Numbered from the stretch's first letter, positions 51,063 to 60,262 are shown. The stretch: 64,000 bases of DNA from Casp-actino8 sp044358015 (GCA_044358015.1 JBIKOO010000003.1:45156-109155); one strand, 5' to 3'. Notes: generated from the sequence alone by a model not told the origin. Program-made: numbers and translations.

Positions 51063-51114
51063 GACTCAATCGAAAGATCCGTAACACCTTCAGCCAAATA
51101 TCTATAGTTGTCGC

Positions 51115-52785
51115 ATGACGCTCAAGAGATTGGAACGCCTTCGAAGTAAGGAAATAGAGCGGCTAGATGACTATCTGGCTGCTTTGACAGCGTTGAAACG
51201 CAAGTTTCATGAGGAGTTTTTGACTCTTCAAACGCTTCAGAGAGAAGTGAAGAATGTGGATGAGGACTTTGAGGCAAGTCTTGACTACGTCATGAATCTT
51301 GTGGCTCAACTCAATCAGATTCAAAGTGATGAAAAGAAAGAGGTCCGCAGACTTACAAAAGACTTAGTATCAAAACAAAATCAACAAGAATTGCTAAGAA
51401 AATGCCATGAGCGGGAACTTGAAAGTAAGAATCAAGCGTCAGCCGACATAACAGCGATAGAAGCTCATAAGAATCAAATTTTAACAACAAAGTGGTTCAA
51501 GCGCCACAAAATACAGCGCTACCTTAATGAAACCCTCCTGTCAAACGCCCCACCAGAATTGGACGCACTTGCTCTCGAGAAAAATCTCTTTATAGATAAA
51601 CAAAGTCGTAAGGCAGAGAAACTACTAAAAGATTTATCGGTAGTAGACGGCGAGATTGAACAACTCATGATGGAGATTAAACGGTACGAGTTATCTAAAG
51701 ACTGGGGCGAAAGCGTTTCTAATTGTCTATCGGAACTCGTTTCGTTGAAATCCGAAATAGCAGAATTTGCCATAGACACTCAGGTGCCACTGCAGACCGC
51801 TCTTAGCGATTTACAAACTTTGTATCGAAAAGAAAAGAGCCAATTAAAAGCAGGACTCTTTGACGAAGAATTAGTCGAAATTGATGATCAGCGCCTTGAA
51901 AAGTTGCGCAAAACTAAAGAGAAGAATCGAAAACTGAAAGAAGCACAAGAAATTCAAATTTCAAGGCAGCAAAACGCGGTCATTAAACAACAAATTAGTC
52001 AAAAACGTGAGGCGAACAAATATATAGAGACCCATAAAAACTTGGAGAAGGAATACTCTGTCGCCGAATCAGAACTTCGCAAATCGACGGACAAGGTCAA
52101 AATGCTTAAGAAAAAGCGGAGTCGACTTGTAACCAGGTTCGGCGACGTTTCCCCTCTTAACGGTCGCCCTGAAGATTACATCGCAACGTGGAACAGGTAT
52201 GAGCTCCTCAAACCCTGGCCAAGGCTGATAACGATCCTGAGGTCGATTGACGTTGTCGATGAGGATCTGTCCGAAGCCCGAGAAGCCGTTCAGAGAGATG
52301 AGAAGGAACTCAAAGGATTAGAGGTAAAAGTTGAAAAGTTGCGCAATTATCGAAACATAGCGTCAAAAGAATTGATGATAGTAAACAGAATAGGACTGGG
52401 CAGCAATTCGAAGAGACCCAAAGTTGTTGTAACTGAATGGCGGCATGCTGAAGAACTCGCTAGGGACTTTATGAGGTGGCTCGGGTATGTGGATGCAGAA
52501 TTGACGAACCAGGGAGCGGACGGCGGTGTAGACGTCACAAGTCGAGGCGCTATCGGTCAAGTGAAAATGCACTCAAATGGAGTCCGACGTCCAGATATTC
52601 AGGCCTTAGTCGGTGAGGCGGCCGTCATAAACCGAACGCCATTGTTCTTTGCAATGAACTATTCAAAAGAAGCCGTAACTTGGTCAAACGAGCACGACAT
52701 CGCAATTTTCAAGTTTTCTAGAAACGGCGATGTGGTAGCAGTCTCGGAAGCCGCACTAAAATTGGAAGCACGCAGTCAAAAATAG
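51115..52785 (+). CDS. Coiled-coil protein with C-terminal Mrr-like restriction endonuclease domain
   Basis: Protein of 556 aa. About residues 5-430 are dominated by Lys/Glu-rich coiled coil (LKRLERLRSKEIERLDDYLA at the start). The last 115 residues are a PD-(D/E)XK-type domain: AEELARDFMRWLGYVDAELT, GADGGVDVTSRGAIGQVKM with Asp near 472 and QVK near 482-484. The full-length coiled coil suggests multimerisation or DNA scanning. It is very AT-rich. The gene follows an ordinary intergenic gap and is convergent with the integrase. I infer a nuclease of unknown target. Confidence 0.8.
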   Translation: MTLKRLERLRSKEIERLDDYLAALTALKRKFHEEFLTLQTLQREVKNVDEDFEASLDYVMNLVAQLNQIQSDEKKEVRRLTKDLVSKQNQQELLRKCHERELESKNQASADITAIEAHKNQILTTKWFKRHKIQRYLNETLLSNAPPELDALALEKNLFIDKQSRKAEKLLKDLSVVDGEIEQLMMEIKRYELSKDWGESVSNCLSELVSLKSEIAEFAIDTQVPLQTALSDLQTLYRKEKSQLKAGLFDEELVEIDDQRLEKLRKTKEKNRKLKEAQEIQISRQQNAVIKQQISQKREANKYIETHKNLEKEYSVAESELRKSTDKVKMLKKKRSRLVTRFGDVSPLNGRPEDYIATWNRYELLKPWPRLITILRSIDVVDEDLSEAREAVQRDEKELKGLEVKVEKLRNYRNIASKELMIVNRIGLGSNSKRPKVVVTEWRHAEELARDFMRWLGYVDAELTNQGADGGVDVTSRGAIGQVKMHSNGVRRPDIQALVGEAAVINRTPLFFAMNYSKEAVTWSNEHDIAIFKFSRNGDVVAVSEAALKLEARSQK

Positions 52786-52864
52786 AATGCTTGAAATAGT
52801 TGAACGTCGTTGACTCTAAGTGATCGATTGGTTTTGGTCAGGCTGTAGATCGTCTACAAAATAT

Positions 52865-54022
52865 CTACTCAAACCCCAAGTTGCTGAGTCCACGGCGGGC
52901 TGCGTCATTGGTGTTGGTTAACTTGTGGCGGTAAACAGTTTCAACCATTCGAGTTGATGTGTGGCCGGCGTGATCCGCTACTTGCTCTGCACTAATACCG
53001 GCATCGGACATCAACGTGATATTGGTATGGCGCAATTCATTCGGGCACCAATTCCCTAGACCAATATTGCCCGTGATCTTTTTCAACTTTCGTCGCAGAT
53101 TTGAACCATCGATAAGGGTTCCTGTGGCGGACAAGAAAACCACATCCGAAAACTCTTTGGGCCACAGGTCTCCGTAGAAGCTTCTCTGCTCTGCCTGAGT
53201 CTTCTGATGCTCCTTCAACAGTTTGAGAAGGCTGGGGGAGGCTGATAGTGAACGGCGAGCCTTCCTCGTCTTGAGTTGATCGGAAAGGTAATTCACACCG
53301 TTTTCTTTACGGATGCAACGGGTCACACTGATCGTTTGGTTTTCGAAGTCAATTGACGACCAAGTGAGCGCACAAGCTTCGCTGGGTCGAAGACCTAGAT
53401 AAAGCATCGTTGTAAACAGGAGATCCATGGGCTGCTGCTGTGAGTCTTCAAGGAATGTCTTGGCTTGCTCGGCCGTCATTGCCCGTTTCTCGCGTGTCTT
53501 GGTGGCGTTGGCAGGGATGTGCGTCAATGGCACCTGGTTTTTCAAGACATAGTTGCGCCGTTCAGCAAATGCCATCATCTGGCTCAACATATTGCGAATC
53601 TTATTGAGCGATTGAAATCCATATCCCTTAAGCACCAACTTCTCAAAAAGGGCTTCGATGCGATCGGGGCTCAACTTTGAAATCTGAATCGACCCGATGT
53701 GCGTCTGAATAACGCCAATAGCCCACTTATTGTTCGAGCGTGTAGCGGGCGCAAGGGCTTTGGCATCATGCACTTTCTTCACCCAGGTTTCGGCTAACTG
53801 ATTCACAGTCATCCGTTGGGCAACCAAACGTCCATCGGCAATCTCGCTCTTGAGAACACTTAGTTTTGCGGCAGCGTCCTTCTTGGTCTTCGCGGTGATC
53901 TTGCGTTTGCGACCAGACTCATCGGAGATCTCTCCACGCCAACAACTACGACTTTGGTCGTAATAGATCGTTCCTTCACCATTGGCTCGCTTGCCCACAT
54001 TGACCTCCTGGACGGGTTCCAA
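52865..54022 (-). CDS. int: Tyrosine-type site-specific integrase
   Basis: Integrase of 385 aa of the phage/element type. The N-terminal Arm-binding-like domain (KRANGEGTIYYDQSRSCWRG, residues about 10-60) is followed by a SAM-like core-binding domain (about 75-160) and the catalytic domain: YLGLRPSEACAL with Arg near 211, NELRHTNITLMSDAGISAEQ with the Arg near 328, DHAGHTSTRMVETVYRH with the Tyr near 364. The usual His of the HxxR box is Asn (NELR), a known variant. GGAGGTC lies before the start. It is adjacent to attR, as expected for integration at tRNA-Ala. Confidence 0.95.
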   Translation of the reverse strand: MEPVQEVNVGKRANGEGTIYYDQSRSCWRGEISDESGRKRKITAKTKKDAAAKLSVLKSEIADGRLVAQRMTVNQLAETWVKKVHDAKALAPATRSNNKWAIGVIQTHIGSIQISKLSPDRIEALFEKLVLKGYGFQSLNKIRNMLSQMMAFAERRNYVLKNQVPLTHIPANATKTREKRAMTAEQAKTFLEDSQQQPMDLLFTTMLYLGLRPSEACALTWSSIDFENQTISVTRCIRKENGVNYLSDQLKTRKARRSLSASPSLLKLLKEHQKTQAEQRSFYGDLWPKEFSDVVFLSATGTLIDGSNLRRKLKKITGNIGLGNWCPNELRHTNITLMSDAGISAEQVADHAGHTSTRMVETVYRHKLTNTNDAARRGLSNLGFE

Positions 54023-54035
54023 CTATATCGTCAAC

Positions 54036-54058
54036 GGGGGTAACGATGGGGGTAACTG
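54036..54058 (+). repeat. Motif GGGGGTAAC-GATGGGGGTAAC near attR
   Basis: A pair of GGGGGTAA(C/T) units 11 bases apart. The same pair occurs at 42297-42319 near attL (GGGGGTAATTATGGGGGTAAC) and at 39485-39503 outside the element. The two inside copies flank the element ends and may be integrase arm-binding sites or an int operator. Confidence 0.55.
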
Positions 54059-54160
54059 AGAATGGTTTGTTGTATCTGCAATTAAGTCATATCCACAAAA
54101 ACCCAATGAAAATAGTACATTTACGTACATCAAAAAACATCAACGTACACACCTGTGTTC

Positions 54161-54204
54161 CATGGCATGCAAGAGGTCAGGGGTTCAATTCCCCTCAGCT
54201 CCAC
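54161..54204 (+). repeat. attR: 44-bp copy of the tRNA-Ala 3' half
   Basis: Identical to 42194-42237. Beyond it the host sequence continues toward htpX. A truncated tRNA remnant, not a functional gene. Confidence 0.95.
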
Positions 54205-54215
54205 AAGTAACCATT

Positions 54216-54267
54216 CGATCTGGTCGGCGCGAGTGGCAGGTTTCCTCAGTTTTGTCAGACCAGATCG
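54216..54267. repeat. 52-bp inverted-repeat element, copy 1
   Basis: CGATCTGGTC and GACCAGATCG bound a 32-base middle containing AGTGGCAG and TTTCCTCAGTT. A second 52-base copy with the same ends and similar middle lies at 56117-56168. Copy 1 is directly upstream of the htpX-like gene. Confidence 0.8.
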
Positions 54268-54274
54268 GGGATGA

Positions 54275-55297
54275 ATGATGAGTTTTTCTCGGCCATCGTT
54301 TTTCGGACTGCAAGACAAAGCTCGGCGTAAGTCGATGTGGCTTCTTGGCGCATCATTTTTGTTGCTCTGGTTTGCTGCCAATGTTGTTGCCTTCGTTGGC
54401 TTCATCGACGAAACCAATTGCTCCTACGACTCATATGGGTACGAAACCTGTGAATCATCATTCGTGATGAATTATCAGATCCTGGCGATTACCGCGGCCA
54501 TAGTTATTGCCTATCTGTGGATCGCGTACATGGTGTCCGGAAAAGCGGCTCTGTCTCTGGCCGGGGCGAAGTTGGCTGACGGCCCCGAGTATCAGCGTTT
54601 GCGCAATGTCGTTGAAGAAATGGCAACCGCAGCTGGCGTGCCAGTGCCCAAGACGTATGTCGTTGATGACCCGTCTCCAAATGCGTTTGCCACTGGACGC
54701 AACCCTGAACATGCAGCAGTCACCGTGACGCGCGGTTTGCTCGAGACGATGACCCGATCTGAATTGACCGGTGTCGTCGCACACGAGATTGGCCATATCA
54801 AGAATCGCGACATCGCGGTAACGACTCTCGCAGTGTTAACAGTTGGGGCGATTGCAGTTTTGGCCGATCTTTCAATGCGCATCGCTTTTGTCGTGATGGC
54901 AACGGGGCGCCGTGGAAATTCAAAAGAAGCTGGTGCTCGTGCAGGCTTGGCGTTGATCGCTCTGTTGATCAGTTTCGTTCTGTACATTTTTGCGCTGCCA
55001 GCTGCGTTAATTCTGCGCGCATCGTTATCGCGTCAACGTGAAACTCTGGCCGACGCATCGGCGGTGCAGTACACGCGCGATCCATCGGGTTTGCGTTCGG
55101 CATTAGAGAAACTTCAAGCAGATACAACATCTCCAGCTCAAGTTTCAACGGCTACTGCGCATTTGTGGATCGATCATCCCAAGCCTGCACGTGCTGTTCA
55201 ACGCGGCATGTTGTCGGGACTGCTAGATACGCATCCTCCAATTGCCGAACGCATCGCTATTCTGAGACAGATGGAAGGCCTTGGGCCTAATAGTTAA
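54275..55297 (+). CDS. htpX: M48 family metalloprotease (HtpX-like)
   Basis: Membrane-bound zinc protease of 340 aa that degrades misfolded membrane proteins in the family. Two hydrophobic helices lie at residues about 22-42 and 65-87 and two more after the catalytic region (about 185-205 and 225-245). The zinc motif is HEIGH in TGVVAHEIGHIKNRD near 170; the third ligand Glu lies in LSRQRETLADASAVQYTRDP. YTRDP and HPPIAERIAIL are typical. Start ATG 54275 follows the attR scar and the 52-bp repeat. The stop overlaps the end of the convergent lipoprotein gene by four bases. Confidence 0.93.
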   Translation: MMSFSRPSFFGLQDKARRKSMWLLGASFLLLWFAANVVAFVGFIDETNCSYDSYGYETCESSFVMNYQILAITAAIVIAYLWIAYMVSGKAALSLAGAKLADGPEYQRLRNVVEEMATAAGVPVPKTYVVDDPSPNAFATGRNPEHAAVTVTRGLLETMTRSELTGVVAHEIGHIKNRDIAVTTLAVLTVGAIAVLADLSMRIAFVVMATGRRGNSKEAGARAGLALIALLISFVLYIFALPAALILRASLSRQRETLADASAVQYTRDPSGLRSALEKLQADTTSPAQVSTATAHLWIDHPKPARAVQRGMLSGLLDTHPPIAERIAILRQMEGLGPNS

Positions 55298-56088
55298 GGA
55301 GCAACAGCGACGTACGAGTAACTGTTGCGGAGATCGTCGCCTAACACTTGAGCATCTTCGGCTCGGGTTTCGACAACGAAGTCTTCAGTCAGTGTCTTGT
55401 AGTCGTAGGTCCAACCCTCGGGAAGTTGTAGACGATCAGCAAGAGTCAACAAGTCGTCTTCGGTCAGCATCGGATCAACCTGCTGACTCCAACTCTGCAT
55501 GACGTATGTCTTTCCTTCGGCGTCATGCAACATGTAGACGGTGGTGCCGGCGTTGAAGGTGAATGCTGCCTTGCGATTGACGGCGAATGGGCTGTAGGAG
55601 GCGAGTAAATCTGCGGGAGAAGTGCCGACATAGACGCTGGCGTAACGATTCATTTCCATGCCACCAAAACTCTTCTTAAAGACTTCAGTCATGTCTGACT
55701 TCACAACTGAGTTCATGGCCCAGTAGCGCGGTCCGTTTGCCGATGCGAAGACAACGCCTTCATCGGCAGCGACAGCAGCGGTATCGATGGCCTTCCATTG
55801 GTCATCAGGACAATCGTTGAGGGGATAGGTGTTGAAAACCTCGGCATAAATGCCGTCCTCTTTGAGATCGAGCAACAGAATTTCGCAATAGCGCTTGCCG
55901 TGCATATTGGCGGCGGCTGGGTTGGTAGTGCTAGTTGCCGGAGCATCGGTCGAGGCCACTTCGGTTGACGGGGCTTCGGTCACGGTGGCTTCTGTAGTTG
56001 TCGAATCGGCGTCGGATCCACACGAGGCGAGGAGTACGAGCAAAACGGGGATCAGAAGCGACTTCTTGGACATGAATTTATTTGACAT
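55294..56088 (-). CDS. Predicted lipoprotein with Thr/Ala-rich linker
   Basis: Protein of about 264 aa. MSKKSLLIPVLLVLLASC is a signal peptide with a lipobox ending LASC. A low-complexity Thr/Ser/Ala/Glu segment (about 25-55) precedes a globular region of some 200 residues with two Cys. A motif FMVKKS-like segment is not recognised as a family. Two starts are possible: ATG 56088 and ATG 56073. The longer frame upstream reads across the 52-bp repeat and is unlikely. Function is unknown; surface location is inferred. It shares its 3' end with htpX. Confidence 0.8.
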   Translation of the reverse strand: MSNKFMSKKSLLIPVLLVLLASCGSDADSTTTEATVTEAPSTEVASTDAPATSTTNPAAANMHGKRYCEILLLDLKEDGIYAEVFNTYPLNDCPDDQWKAIDTAAVAADEGVVFASANGPRYWAMNSVVKSDMTEVFKKSFGGMEMNRYASVYVGTSPADLLASYSPFAVNRKAAFTFNAGTTVYMLHDAEGKTYVMQSWSQQVDPMLTEDDLLTLADRLQLPEGWTYDYKTLTEDFVVETRAEDAQVLGDDLRNSYSYVAVAP

Positions 56089-56116
56089 AGCTAATGACAC
56101 TAGTTGATGGAAGGGT

Positions 56117-56168
56117 CGATCTGGTCTGTCTAAGTGGCAGTTTTCCTCAGTTATTTCCGACCAGATCG
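56117..56168. repeat. 52-bp inverted-repeat element, copy 2
   Basis: Second copy of 54216-54267, same orientation, with the same CGATCTGGTC/GACCAGATCG ends and AGTGGCAG and TTTCCTCAGTT in the middle. It lies upstream of the lipoprotein gene. Confidence 0.8.
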
Positions 56169-56174
56169 CGGGTA

Positions 56175-56216
56175 CAAAAAAGGCGGGGGTGAGGACTTGC
56201 GCCCTCACCCCCGCCT
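56175..56216 (-). terminator. Intrinsic terminator of the sugar-binding protein gene
   Basis: AGGCGGGGGTGAGG and CCCTCACCCCCGCCT pair around a short loop (56181-56216). On the minus strand they are followed by TTTTTTG, directly after the substrate-binding protein gene. Confidence 0.88.
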
Positions 56217-56234
56217 ATTTAGTGCTTGCCTAGA

Positions 56235-57425
56235 TCAGGCGATTCCCCACAACGCGAGGAACTGGTCGGCGTAGCCTTCCGGTCCCTTCCAGTTGCTGAG
56301 TTCGCTGCTGTCAATGATCTGCTGGGCAACAGCTGCATCGTCCAACACGAAGTTGGGCAATACTTCTGCGGCTGCACGCTCAGAGAACTCGTCGCCAAGG
56401 GCGTCAAGAATCATTGCGTGGGCCATGAGCCAGCCGGAGTATGCCTTCGGGTTTGAAGTCCAAGCCTTGTGGGTTCCGTCAACAATTTCGGTCAAACCGG
56501 TCTTGTCGAAGTCAACACCAACCTGGGTCACTTGACCGAGGAGACCGGCGCTCTCAAGAGCAGCGGTCACACCGATGGGAAGAGCCGAGAAAGCGTACGT
56601 CACGTAGTTGGTCTCGGGGTTTTCCTGGAGGTACGAAGCCACCAAGTTCGGCACGTTGACGCCGATGTCTTCAATTGCAACGGGAAGAACATCGAAGGTA
56701 CATGCTGAACAACCAGCGGCCAAGGTGTCGCGGATGCCTTCTTCTTCAGCGACGAGGACGGGGAACATTTGCACGTTCACCATCAACACGTTCGCAGCAG
56801 CGCCACTGTCGGCGATGATGTAGTTAGCAATCTTTGAGCCAGCGTCGTACACGGCGTCATTGCCGCTGATCGAGGTCAAGATGCCGTCGGCGGGTGATTC
56901 GCCGTTGTAAGCGAATGCGAACTTGATGCCAGCAGCGGTTGCTGCGTCATACTGCTCTTGGAAAGCGGCTACAGGTGAACCTGAGATCGAGATGTAGTTA
57001 GCGCCCCAATCGATGGCTTCCTGAACGCCAGCGCCTGGAGTGGCACTGCTGACGTTGATGACCTTGAGTTCCCAGCCGAGTGCTTCAGAAATGGCGGGCC
57101 AGTCTTCGCCGACTTCGGTGCAGCTTGGAAGTTCACAAGCCAACCAAGCGACCTTGATTCCGGTCGGAACTGCAGCTGAAGGAGCAACCGTGACGGTGAT
57201 GTCAGTCGGAATGGTCCGCAATTCAGCGACAATTGCTTCAGCAGCGGCGACTTCGTCGTTACCTGCCGGTGCTTCGGTTTCAGTCGGAGCATCCGATGAA
57301 GCCGGTGCTTCTGTTTCTGTTGGTGCAGACGTCTCTTCGCTTGAGCTGTCATCGCCGCCACAGGCAGCGGCCACAAGGCCCAAGGCGAAAATGGCTGCGG
57401 TAACCCTACGGGTTCCTTTACGCAT
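56235..57425 (-). CDS. Sugar ABC transporter substrate-binding lipoprotein
   Basis: Type I periplasmic-binding-fold lipoprotein of 396 aa. The N-terminus AAIFALGLVAAACGGDDSSS has a lipobox and an acidic Ser/Thr/Pro linker (about 25-65). The body has the ribose/galactose-binding pattern: IKVAWLACELPSCTEVGEDW, INVSSATPGAGVQEAIDWGA, KFAFAYNGESPADGI, and GVDFDKTGLTEIVDG. It belongs with the divergent ATPase and permease genes. The ligand is unknown; sugar is inferred from the family. AAGGGGAGAACA before the ATG gives a strong ribosome binding site. Confidence 0.92.
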   Translation of the reverse strand: MRKGTRRVTAAIFALGLVAAACGGDDSSSEETSAPTETEAPASSDAPTETEAPAGNDEVAAAEAIVAELRTIPTDITVTVAPSAAVPTGIKVAWLACELPSCTEVGEDWPAISEALGWELKVINVSSATPGAGVQEAIDWGANYISISGSPVAAFQEQYDAATAAGIKFAFAYNGESPADGILTSISGNDAVYDAGSKIANYIIADSGAAANVLMVNVQMFPVLVAEEEGIRDTLAAGCSACTFDVLPVAIEDIGVNVPNLVASYLQENPETNYVTYAFSALPIGVTAALESAGLLGQVTQVGVDFDKTGLTEIVDGTHKAWTSNPKAYSGWLMAHAMILDALGDEFSERAAAEVLPNFVLDDAAVAQQIIDSSELSNWKGPEGYADQFLALWGIA

Positions 57426-57645
57426 TGTTCTCCCCTTAATTGTTGTTTGGGTTTCCCCATTGTTGGTTCTCTGCTACTTGTTCACGAAAATTGCTGAGCA
57501 GAGCAAATTGATCATATAGTAAATTAATCCGAAATCAGCGACTCGGACATTCGTCGGGGTGGGTGTTCAAGGTCGTTTTTTGGGGAAGAATTGTGTTGAA
57601 ATGTCGTGTGCCTCAGCACGGCACAATCAGGGGGAAAAGTACATC

Positions 57646-59163
57646 GTGGCAAAAATCCTGCATATCTGGTCGCTATCTAAGACTTTTCCGGGCCAAGTTG
57701 CCCTCCAAGATGCCACTTTTGACGTGGAAGAGGGCGAAGTTCACGCACTCGTCGGTCAAAACGGCTCGGGCAAATCGACGCTCATCAAGGTGCTGGCTGG
57801 CTTCCATCAGCCCGATGCTGGTCACAACGTGACCATGAACGATGAGGTCTTCAATATCGGCAGCGTTGAGGCCGCTCACGCCGCCGGAATCCGATTTGTG
57901 CATCAAGACCTTGGTTTGGTCGAAGCGGTGAGTGCAGTTGAAAACTTGGCCTTGGGATTTGGGTACAAGACCGGTTTTGGTCGCCGAATCAATTGGAAGA
58001 AAGAAACCGTACGGGCCAAGCAGGCATTACTGGACCTCGGTTTTGACATTGATGTGCGGATTCCCGTTGGAGCGCTTGGTGGCGCTGCTCGGACGGGTGT
58101 GGCTATCGCCCGTGCACTTCAAGAGACCGGTCGCAACATTTCCATTTTGATTTTGGATGAGCCCACCGCGAACTTGCCCGGCGCCGACGTTGATCGTTTG
58201 TTTGATGCGGTTCGTCGTTTGAAGGCTCGTGGAATTGCGGTCGTCTTTGTTTCGCACCACCTGGAAGAAGTTTTTGAAATTGCCGATCGCGTCACGGTCC
58301 TTCGCGACGCCAAGGTGGTCGCCACGGTTGAAACTAAAGAACTCGACATGTCGTCGCTGATTGAACTCATTGTGGGTCACAAAGTCACGGCAGCGAACGT
58401 GAACCGAACGGTTGATCAATCCCTCGCTCCGCGACTGTCGGTGAAAAACCTGATTGGTCCGGGAATGGACAATGTATCTATTGATGTTCGGCCTGGAGAA
58501 GTGCTCGGCGTCGCTGGGCTCACTGGCTCTGGTCGCGACACGTTGATTCCATTGTTGTCTGGTGCAATAGACCGAATCGGCGATGTGTATATCGATGGTG
58601 CGGCGATTCCGGCGGGTAGTCCGAATGCAGCTATTTCAGCAGGCCTCGCTTTTGTGCCGGCCGATCGTTTGCGTAACGGCATCATCTCAATGATGAGTGT
58701 GCGAGCGAACACAACCTTGGCAAATGTTCGCAGAAATGCGAGTGGTTCACGTTTGAATCACAAAAAGGAAAAGTCAGAAGTGAACGATTGGATCGGCCGA
58801 CTGTCAGTCGTAACAACTGGTAGCGAAGCGCCGATTTCAACTCTGTCGGGCGGCAACCAACAAAAGATCATGATGTCGCGTAGTTTCCGGCTTGATCCAA
58901 AGGTCTTGCTCCTTGATGAACCAACTCAAGGCGTCGATATCGGTGCCAAAGAAGAAATTCACACGTTCGTTGACTCGGCTGCGGCGACTGGTTCAGCGGT
59001 CGTCATTGCCTCAACTGACTCTGGTGAACTTGCTCGCTTGTGCGACCGCGTCATCGTGATGTATCGCGGTCAAATCATTGAGACGATTACGCGCGGTGAG
59101 GGCTCAATGCTTGAAAAGATTGACCAAGTGTTGTTGGCCGGCTCGAGCCTGGCACATAAGTAA
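57646..59163 (+). CDS. Sugar ABC transporter ATP-binding protein (RbsA/MglA type)
   Basis: Protein with two nucleotide-binding domains. NBD1 has Walker A VGQNGSGKSTLIK, a degenerate signature (GGAARTGVAIARAL), and ILILDEPTANL. NBD2 (from about residue 265) has a degenerate Walker A (GLTGSGRDTLIPL) but a normal signature (STLSGGNQQKIMMSR) and LLLDEPTQGVDIG. Asymmetric NBDs are usual in this family. GTG 57646 is chosen because GGGGGAAAAG lies 5-14 bases before it and the protein then begins at the conserved KILHIWSLSKTFPGQ; GTG 57559 would add 29 residues. Divergent from the substrate-binding gene. Confidence 0.93.
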   Translation: MAKILHIWSLSKTFPGQVALQDATFDVEEGEVHALVGQNGSGKSTLIKVLAGFHQPDAGHNVTMNDEVFNIGSVEAAHAAGIRFVHQDLGLVEAVSAVENLALGFGYKTGFGRRINWKKETVRAKQALLDLGFDIDVRIPVGALGGAARTGVAIARALQETGRNISILILDEPTANLPGADVDRLFDAVRRLKARGIAVVFVSHHLEEVFEIADRVTVLRDAKVVATVETKELDMSSLIELIVGHKVTAANVNRTVDQSLAPRLSVKNLIGPGMDNVSIDVRPGEVLGVAGLTGSGRDTLIPLLSGAIDRIGDVYIDGAAIPAGSPNAAISAGLAFVPADRLRNGIISMMSVRANTTLANVRRNASGSRLNHKKEKSEVNDWIGRLSVVTTGSEAPISTLSGGNQQKIMMSRSFRLDPKVLLLDEPTQGVDIGAKEEIHTFVDSAAATGSAVVIASTDSGELARLCDRVIVMYRGQIIETITRGEGSMLEKIDQVLLAGSSLAHK

Positions 59164-59211
59164 TTTTTAATGTTCTTAAATTCTTATTATTTGCAGTGAA
59201 AGGGAAGACAT

Positions 59212-60240
59212 ATGTCAACTAAAGAAACAGCAGTGATGATGGCACCAAAGAAGTCCTTATTGACTCGATTGGGCTTGGATCGATTTAGTGCGCTTTATCT
59301 GTGGGCCGTATTCATGGTGATTTTCGGTATCTGGAAGACCGATACCTTCTTGAGTTGGACGAGCGCGAAGTTGATTCTCGGCGAAAACGTCAGTATCGGA
59401 ATCTTGGCATTGGCATTCTTGATTCCATTTTGCGCGTCGACCTTCGACCTTTCGATCGGTGCGGTGATGTCACTATCGGTGGCGACCATGTGTTTCTTAT
59501 CTGATGAAAAGAGCCGAGCATTCAACATGCCCGCTGGTCTCGCCGCAGTGATCACCCTTTTGGTCTGCACAACTGTCGGAGTTATCTCGGGATTTGTGGT
59601 GGTGAAACTCAAGGTCAACTCGTTTATTGCGACGCTAGGTATTGGTCAGGTCGTGAGCGCGATTGTTCTCAAGATTTCTTTCAACCGTCAGATCACCGAC
59701 ACTTTCTCGCCAACGTTTGAAAAGTTTGGCCGCAATCAATACCTCGGAATCCCCGTGGTCTTTTATTACCTGTTGATCGCCGGAATCGTGATTTGGTACA
59801 TCATGGAGCACACACCAGTTGGCCGTTTCATCTATGCAACTGGCGGCAACCCTGAGGCTGCTCGCTTGGCTGGTGTCAAGACCGATCGCATGGTGTGGGG
59901 TTCGTTGATTGCATCATCATTCTTGGCAGGAATCGCCGGAATCGTCTTTAGTGCCAAGGTCGGTCTCTTCACCTCAGCAACAGGCCCGAACTACTTGTTC
60001 CCAGCTATTGCCGCAGTGTTCTTTGGCGCTTCACAGTTGAAGGGTCGTCCGAATGTTCTCGGAACCTTCATCGCGTTGTTCGCCTTGGCCTTCGGTATCA
60101 AGGGACTGCAACTTGTTGTTGGTACCGACTCGTACTGGGTGAACCCGATGTTCCAGGGAACAACGTTGATCATTGCCGTAGCACTCGCCAGTCAAAAGGG
60201 CGTTGCTCGGATGAAGAAGCGCAAAGTTCAAACCGCCTGA
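59212..60240 (+). CDS. Sugar ABC transporter permease (RbsC type)
   Basis: Integral membrane permease of 342 aa with about 8-10 helices. Diagnostic are FCASTFDLSIGAVMSLSVAT, ATLGIGQVVSAIVLK and the EAA-like loop PVGRFIYATGGNPEAARLAG. The C-terminal FGASQLKGRPNVLGTFIALF matches the BPD_transp_2 family. AAGGGAAG is at 6-12 bases before the ATG. Only one permease gene is present, so it is probably a homodimer. Confidence 0.93.
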   Translation: MSTKETAVMMAPKKSLLTRLGLDRFSALYLWAVFMVIFGIWKTDTFLSWTSAKLILGENVSIGILALAFLIPFCASTFDLSIGAVMSLSVATMCFLSDEKSRAFNMPAGLAAVITLLVCTTVGVISGFVVVKLKVNSFIATLGIGQVVSAIVLKISFNRQITDTFSPTFEKFGRNQYLGIPVVFYYLLIAGIVIWYIMEHTPVGRFIYATGGNPEAARLAGVKTDRMVWGSLIASSFLAGIAGIVFSAKVGLFTSATGPNYLFPAIAAVFFGASQLKGRPNVLGTFIALFALAFGIKGLQLVVGTDSYWVNPMFQGTTLIIAVALASQKGVARMKKRKVQTA

Positions 60241-60262
60241 AGCAGTAAATGCGTTCTTTGAT

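Larger units (their letters stand above)
42238..54204. mobile_element. Integrative element in tRNA-Ala with integrase, replication protein and nuclease cargo
   Basis: About 11,967 bases bounded by the 44-bp repeat. Gene order: unknown 342-aa protein, excalibur-domain protein, CxCGCG protein, EVE/Mrr-like endonuclease, PLD-fold protein, excisionase-like protein, Rep, 30-aa frame, DUF6884 protein, ScoMcrA-like SRA nuclease, small Zn protein, coiled-coil nuclease, tyrosine integrase. Base composition is AT-richer than the host. No conjugation or capsid genes are seen, so it is more like an integrative mobilisable or replicating satellite-type element. Confidence 0.9.

Noticed and set aside
42238..54204. 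Element considered as a prophage.
   Set aside because: No capsid, tail, terminase or lysis genes; the small 102-aa membrane protein near 62417 lies outside the element and is not evidence for a phage.
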